Position numbers and translations under genes: made by a program. A DNA stretch of 64,000 bases from Aliirhizobium wenxiniae (lineage in GTDB: Bacteria > Pseudomonadota > Alphaproteobacteria > Rhizobiales > Rhizobiaceae), in contig NZ_JACHEG010000012.1 in assembly GCF_014201355.1 (NCBI RefSeq), positions 1 through 64,000 of the forward strand, written 5' to 3'. How positions within the stretch are numbered: the first letter of the stretch is position 1; each line of letters begins with the position of its first letter. Below are positions 60,773 to 64,000 of this stretch, one piece after another. The notes below the pieces were generated by a model. The model was not told the origin of the DNA and ran no database searches. It was given only the letters and a program-made list of their open reading frames with translations.

Positions 60773-62233
60773 ATGACAGAGATTTACCGTCATCGTGATT
60801 TCGCTCCGGCGTCAACGTTCACATCATCGTTGCCGATTGAGGCGGAGGAGCTGCCCGAACGTCCAAACTGGCTGACCGCACTGGAAGCATTCTTCGTGCG
60901 GACGCGCCCATATTACTGGATCATCCAGGGCTTAATGTTTCTCGTGTTCCTTCTGGTACTCGGCCTGCCGCTTCTACTGCCTGATCCGCCGCCCGAGACT
61001 ACCCCACTGTCGAATGGAACGCTGGCGCTGCAATATCTGCTTTGGGGCATCTGGTTTCCACTCGTCTTTCTCTCTGTCATTGTCTTCGGGCGGATCTGGT
61101 GCGGGCTTCTTTGCCCGATGGGTGCTGCTTCAGAGCTTGCCAACCGCTATGGCCTGCAGCAGAAGATCCCGGCCTGGATACGTTGGGAGGGCACGCCTGC
61201 ACTGAGCTTCATCGTCATGACGCTTTACGGCCAGACGATCGGTGTGCGCGATCATCCCGAAGCCGCTGCAGGGCTCTTCGGCGGTACCATGCTGCTGGCC
61301 ATCGCGATCGGCGGCCTTTATGGCCGGAAGAAACGAGTCTGGTGCAGGCATCTCTGCCCGATCGGCCGGGTGCTCGGGCTTTATTCCCGGCTCGGAGCGG
61401 TTCAGTTCACGCCGAAAATCCGGCTGCCTGGCGGCGATGCCTATAGTCAGAAAGGCGCCTGCCCGACGATGATCGACCTGCCGCGCAAGAGTGAAAGCCG
61501 GCACTGTATCGAGTGCTTTCGCTGCGTCCACCCTCACGCGGCTGGCAGCATCCGGCTGGATGTCCGCCGTCCGGGCCGCGAAATCGAGGACATACGTGAT
61601 CATCGCGCCAACAAGGCGGAAGCCTGGTTCCTGTTTCTGGATACCGGCGTCGCACTCGGCGGCTTTCTCTGGCTGGTGCTGCCGCAATATCAGCAATGGC
61701 GGCAGGCTTTCGGCGTATTCGCAATCCAGCATCACTGGAACTGGGTCACTACCGTCGGCCCCTCGTGGCTGATGAGCGTTCATCCGGCGCGTGCCGAAGT
61801 ATTCCGCTGGCTCGATTTCATCTTGATCGTCTTCTTCATGCTGGCAGTCATGGCGACATTGACTGCCGTGCTTGCTATGTTGACTGCGGCGAGTGCTTTT
61901 CTGGCGAAACGTGCGGGGGCAGATGCAAGCTTCGGGCAGCTGTTCACGGAACTCGGTTATCAATATGCCCCGATCGCGCTGATCAGCCTGATCATCGGGC
62001 TTGGGGCGGAACTGCTGGAACCGCTACGATATACCGCCTTTGGCGCAAGCGGTGCGGGGGCCATCCGCGGCGGGCTGTTCCTCATGGGGCTGCTGTGGAG
62101 CGTCTGGCTCGGAATAAAGATCCTCGAACGACAGCAGGTCGCGCCGATCAGTCGCCTTTTGCCTTTGCTTCCCGGCATTGCCGGCAGCCTCTTCGTCGGC
62201 CTCGGCTGGTGGCCGGCGATCATCGGGCTTTGA
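60773..62233 (+). CDS. ftrD: 4Fe-4S polyferredoxin membrane protein (FtrD-like, NosR/NirI type)
   Basis: This is a 486-residue inner-membrane protein with about six to eight hydrophobic segments and cytoplasmic ferredoxin-type clusters. Two CxxxCP motifs (CGLLCPMG and CRHLCPIG) mark the NosR/NirI-like electron-transfer core, and a CIECFRC segment provides a second cluster. In Ftr systems FtrD is thought to supply electrons so that iron can be released inside. It is normally in one operon with ftrABC; here it is divergent, 228 bp from ftrA. Confidence 0.88.
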   Translation: MTEIYRHRDFAPASTFTSSLPIEAEELPERPNWLTALEAFFVRTRPYYWIIQGLMFLVFLLVLGLPLLLPDPPPETTPLSNGTLALQYLLWGIWFPLVFLSVIVFGRIWCGLLCPMGAASELANRYGLQQKIPAWIRWEGTPALSFIVMTLYGQTIGVRDHPEAAAGLFGGTMLLAIAIGGLYGRKKRVWCRHLCPIGRVLGLYSRLGAVQFTPKIRLPGGDAYSQKGACPTMIDLPRKSESRHCIECFRCVHPHAAGSIRLDVRRPGREIEDIRDHRANKAEAWFLFLDTGVALGGFLWLVLPQYQQWRQAFGVFAIQHHWNWVTTVGPSWLMSVHPARAEVFRWLDFILIVFFMLAVMATLTAVLAMLTAASAFLAKRAGADASFGQLFTELGYQYAPIALISLIIGLGAELLEPLRYTAFGASGAGAIRGGLFLMGLLWSVWLGIKILERQQVAPISRLLPLLPGIAGSLFVGLGWWPAIIGL

Positions 62234-62364
62234 TCGACGGCATTGCCGGGTTGGCAGCGGGCGTAACCTTTCTTAACGTGACGACACACCGGCCGCGCGT
62301 CTGATCGCTACGGTTGCTTCCGGATCATCCGCAGACACCTGCGGATAAAACGGAAAGGTGCCTC

Positions 62365-63594
62365 ATGTACGGGATATCCCGATCAGTGCTGCCGCAAATG
62401 CGTCTTGCCATCTCGGCATTGTTACTGTGGCTGGTCTTCTTCTCGGCGTCACAGGCTGAAAGCCAAACTCCGGTCACGGTCGTCGTTGCTCGAAAAGGCG
62501 AGGTGACCGAGAGGATCCCCGTTGTCGGCTCGCTGGTTGCCAGTGAAGAGGTGGAAGTTCGTCCTTTCATCGAGGGGCGGGTGATCGAACATATCCTTGC
62601 CGAAGTCGGGCAGCGGGTCGAGAGAGGGCAGCCGCTTGCGCTAATCGACACGACCGAAGCACGCATGCTGCTCGACAAGAATTCTGTCAGCATGCTGCGG
62701 GCAAGAGCTGCCGCCGAAGTGGAGGAAAGCAGGCTGGAAGTTGCCGCCGTCAGCGAGGCAGAGGCGCGCAAGCTTTTGGAGCGCAGCCGGTCGCTGCAGC
62801 CGAGAGGCGCCGTATCGCAGCAGCTTCTGGACGAACATGAAAACGCCCATGCCCGCGCAGTGGCGGAACTGCGGCTTGCGCGCCAGTCGCTTGCTCTGGC
62901 GGAAGCCGATGCGGAACTGATTGCCCACGAACGGAAGGAAATCGAGCTGACGATTGAGCGCAGCACGGTCCGCGCGCCCGATGCCGGGCTGGTGCTCAAG
63001 CGGACAGCGCGCATTGGGGCGATGACGTCCGCATCCGCAAATCCGCTATTCGTCATCGCAAAGGATGCTGAAATCGAATTCTCCACGCAGGTGACGGAAA
63101 CGAGTTTCCTGCGGCTCGATGAAGGCATGCGGGCGCAGATCAGCCTGCCGGGATATGAAGGCCAGCTCGGTGGCCGGCTGCGGCTGAATGCGGCGCAGAT
63201 CGATCCCGTTACGCGCAGCGGCGAAGTGCGCATCGAACTGGATGAGGCGGACGGGCTGAAGCCCGGCGTTTTTGCCCGTGGCAGTATCAACGCCCCGGCA
63301 CGACGCAACATTCTCCTTCCCGGAAGTGCTGTGAATACCGCAAGCGGCGTAAGCAATGTCTTTGTCGTCAAGGATGGTGTCGTGGATCGGCGCGACGTGA
63401 CTGTCGGTGTCCGTCAGGAAGGCTTTGTCGAAATCATCGCCGGTGTCAGCGATGGCGAGATGGTGGTGTTGAAATCCGGCGGGTTTCTGAAAGCCCAGGA
63501 AAAGGTCCGGCCCGTCATGGCAATGTCAGAACGGTCGGTTTCCGATCATATGGCTTCCGCCCTTGCCATGGAAAGCAGGGGGACGGCGCGATGA
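62365..63594 (+). CDS. RND efflux periplasmic adaptor subunit (HlyD/AcrA-like)
   Basis: This is a 409-residue membrane-fusion protein with a signal segment (MRLAISALLLWLVFFSASQA from residue 12), barrel-sandwich halves, an alpha-helical hairpin rich in Glu/Ala (around residues 100-200) and a C-terminal beta-barrel. It bridges the RND pump and an outer-membrane channel for export of small toxic molecules. AGG-type site GGAAAGG precedes ATG 62365. The stop overlaps the pump ATG by four bases. No regulator gene is visible in the window. Confidence 0.94.
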   Translation: MYGISRSVLPQMRLAISALLLWLVFFSASQAESQTPVTVVVARKGEVTERIPVVGSLVASEEVEVRPFIEGRVIEHILAEVGQRVERGQPLALIDTTEARMLLDKNSVSMLRARAAAEVEESRLEVAAVSEAEARKLLERSRSLQPRGAVSQQLLDEHENAHARAVAELRLARQSLALAEADAELIAHERKEIELTIERSTVRAPDAGLVLKRTARIGAMTSASANPLFVIAKDAEIEFSTQVTETSFLRLDEGMRAQISLPGYEGQLGGRLRLNAAQIDPVTRSGEVRIELDEADGLKPGVFARGSINAPARRNILLPGSAVNTASGVSNVFVVKDGVVDRRDVTVGVRQEGFVEIIAGVSDGEMVVLKSGGFLKAQEKVRPVMAMSERSVSDHMASALAMESRGTAR

Positions 63595-64000
63595 ACGGCA
63601 ATATCTCCGCCTGGGCGATCCGCAATCCGCTTCCCTCCATCCTGCTTTTCGTCATCCTGACGGTTGTCGGCATCTATAGTTTTACCCGGCTACCGATCAC
63701 CTATTTCCCGACGATCATAACGCCTGCCGTGAAGGTCACGGTCGAGCAGTCTGGCGCCACGCCTGTCGAACTGGAAACCGAAGTCACGCGGCTTGTCGAA
63801 AACGCGATCGCCTCGCTTCCGGCGATCAAGGAACTGTCTTCGACGATCGGGGAGGGGCGTTCCGTCACCACGGTCGAGTTCGAGCTTGGCCTGGTGTCGC
63901 CCGATCGGGCAATGAACGATGTGCGCGATGCCGTGACACGGATCAGAGGGGATCTGCCGGGCACGATCGACGAGCCGATCATCGAGCGGATCGAGGAGGA
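63591..64000 (+). CDS. Hydrophobe/amphiphile efflux RND transporter, N-terminal fragment
   Basis: The first 136 codons of an RND pump run off the right edge. The N-terminus NISAWAIRNPLPSILLFVILTVVG is the first membrane helix, followed by the YFPTIITPAVKVTVEQSGATPVELETEVT segment (quoted in part: FPTIITPAVKVTVEQ), which matches the early porter domain of HAE1-type RND pumps (AcrB/MexF-like). It is coupled to the adaptor upstream by ATGA. The substrate cannot be named from this fragment; sequence beyond the window would show the rest. Confidence 0.93.
   Translation, partial: MNGNISAWAIRNPLPSILLFVILTVVGIYSFTRLPITYFPTIITPAVKVTVEQSGATPVELETEVTRLVENAIASLPAIKELSSTIGEGRSVTTVEFELGLVSPDRAMNDVRDAVTRIRGDLPGTIDEPIIERIEE

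Noticed and set aside
1..64000. tRNA, rRNA, CRISPR arrays, insertion sequences and prophage genes
   Set aside because: I found no cloverleaf-like tRNA, no rRNA motif, no regularly spaced repeats and no transposase or integrase protein in the frames I read.

Overview
The window reads as accessory, replicon-style DNA from an alphaproteobacterium of the order Hyphomicrobiales, most likely family Rhizobiaceae (Rhizobium, Agrobacterium, Shinella or a relative). The case rests on GC-rich coding sequence, many ABC uptake loci each with its own LacI- or LysR-type regulator, a D-psicose (D-allulose) 3-epimerase that closely matches the Agrobacterium enzyme as I remember it, and a Ftr-type iron transporter. 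I found no rRNA, tRNA, CRISPR array, insertion sequence or phage gene.

Layout. 1-165 is the end of a peptide-type ABC ATPase. 251-2260 holds a divergent LysR regulator and an exported metallo-beta-lactamase-fold hydrolase. 2395-6920 is an enolase-superfamily enzyme, SGNH esterase and solute-binding protein operon facing kduI. 7002-15438 is a complete ribose-type sugar ABC transporter with two ketose 3-epimerases, a small-molecule kinase and a divergent LacI regulator, probably an allulose (rare ketose) catabolic locus. 15586-19126 has a DegP/HtrA protease, a small glycine-zipper exported protein and a vWA (DUF1194) protein. 19420-22209 is a long AcnB-type aconitase of unusual lineage. 22384-27858 is a Cu/Ag-type RND efflux operon. 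27920-32424 has an ArsR-type regulator facing an Old Yellow Enzyme, then OsmC, a FAD amine oxidase-like enzyme and an ATC-hydrolase-like protein. 32537-35737 has a VOC protein, a LysR regulator and a GlxA-type AraC regulator. 35849-38957 pairs an M24 peptidase with a divergent adenine-deaminase-like amidohydrolase. 39261-41915 is adhE behind an FNR/FixK-like box. 42447-50044 is a LacI-controlled CUT1 sugar transporter with a heparinase II/III-like lyase. 50220-58710 is a LysR gene plus a peptide-type ABC transporter with fused ATPase, a class-A-like serine hydrolase and an M20 amidohydrolase. 58776-62233 is a split ftrABC/ftrD ferrous-iron uptake system. 62365-64000 starts a second RND efflux pump.

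How the genes work together. The region is a set of self-contained scavenging modules (transporter, catabolic enzyme, local regulator) for rare ketoses, acidic or oligomeric sugars and amide- or peptide-like compounds, next to metal homeostasis and redox or oxygen-limitation functions. KduI acts on the unsaturated-uronate product that polysaccharide lyases typically release, so it may share a pathway with the heparinase-like lyase 42 kb away. Several candidate operators (paired LacI-type palindromes, tandem GGTATG-N8-CATACC sites, an anaerobox) lie where local regulation would need them. All homology statements come from motif recognition and memory of families; no search was run.
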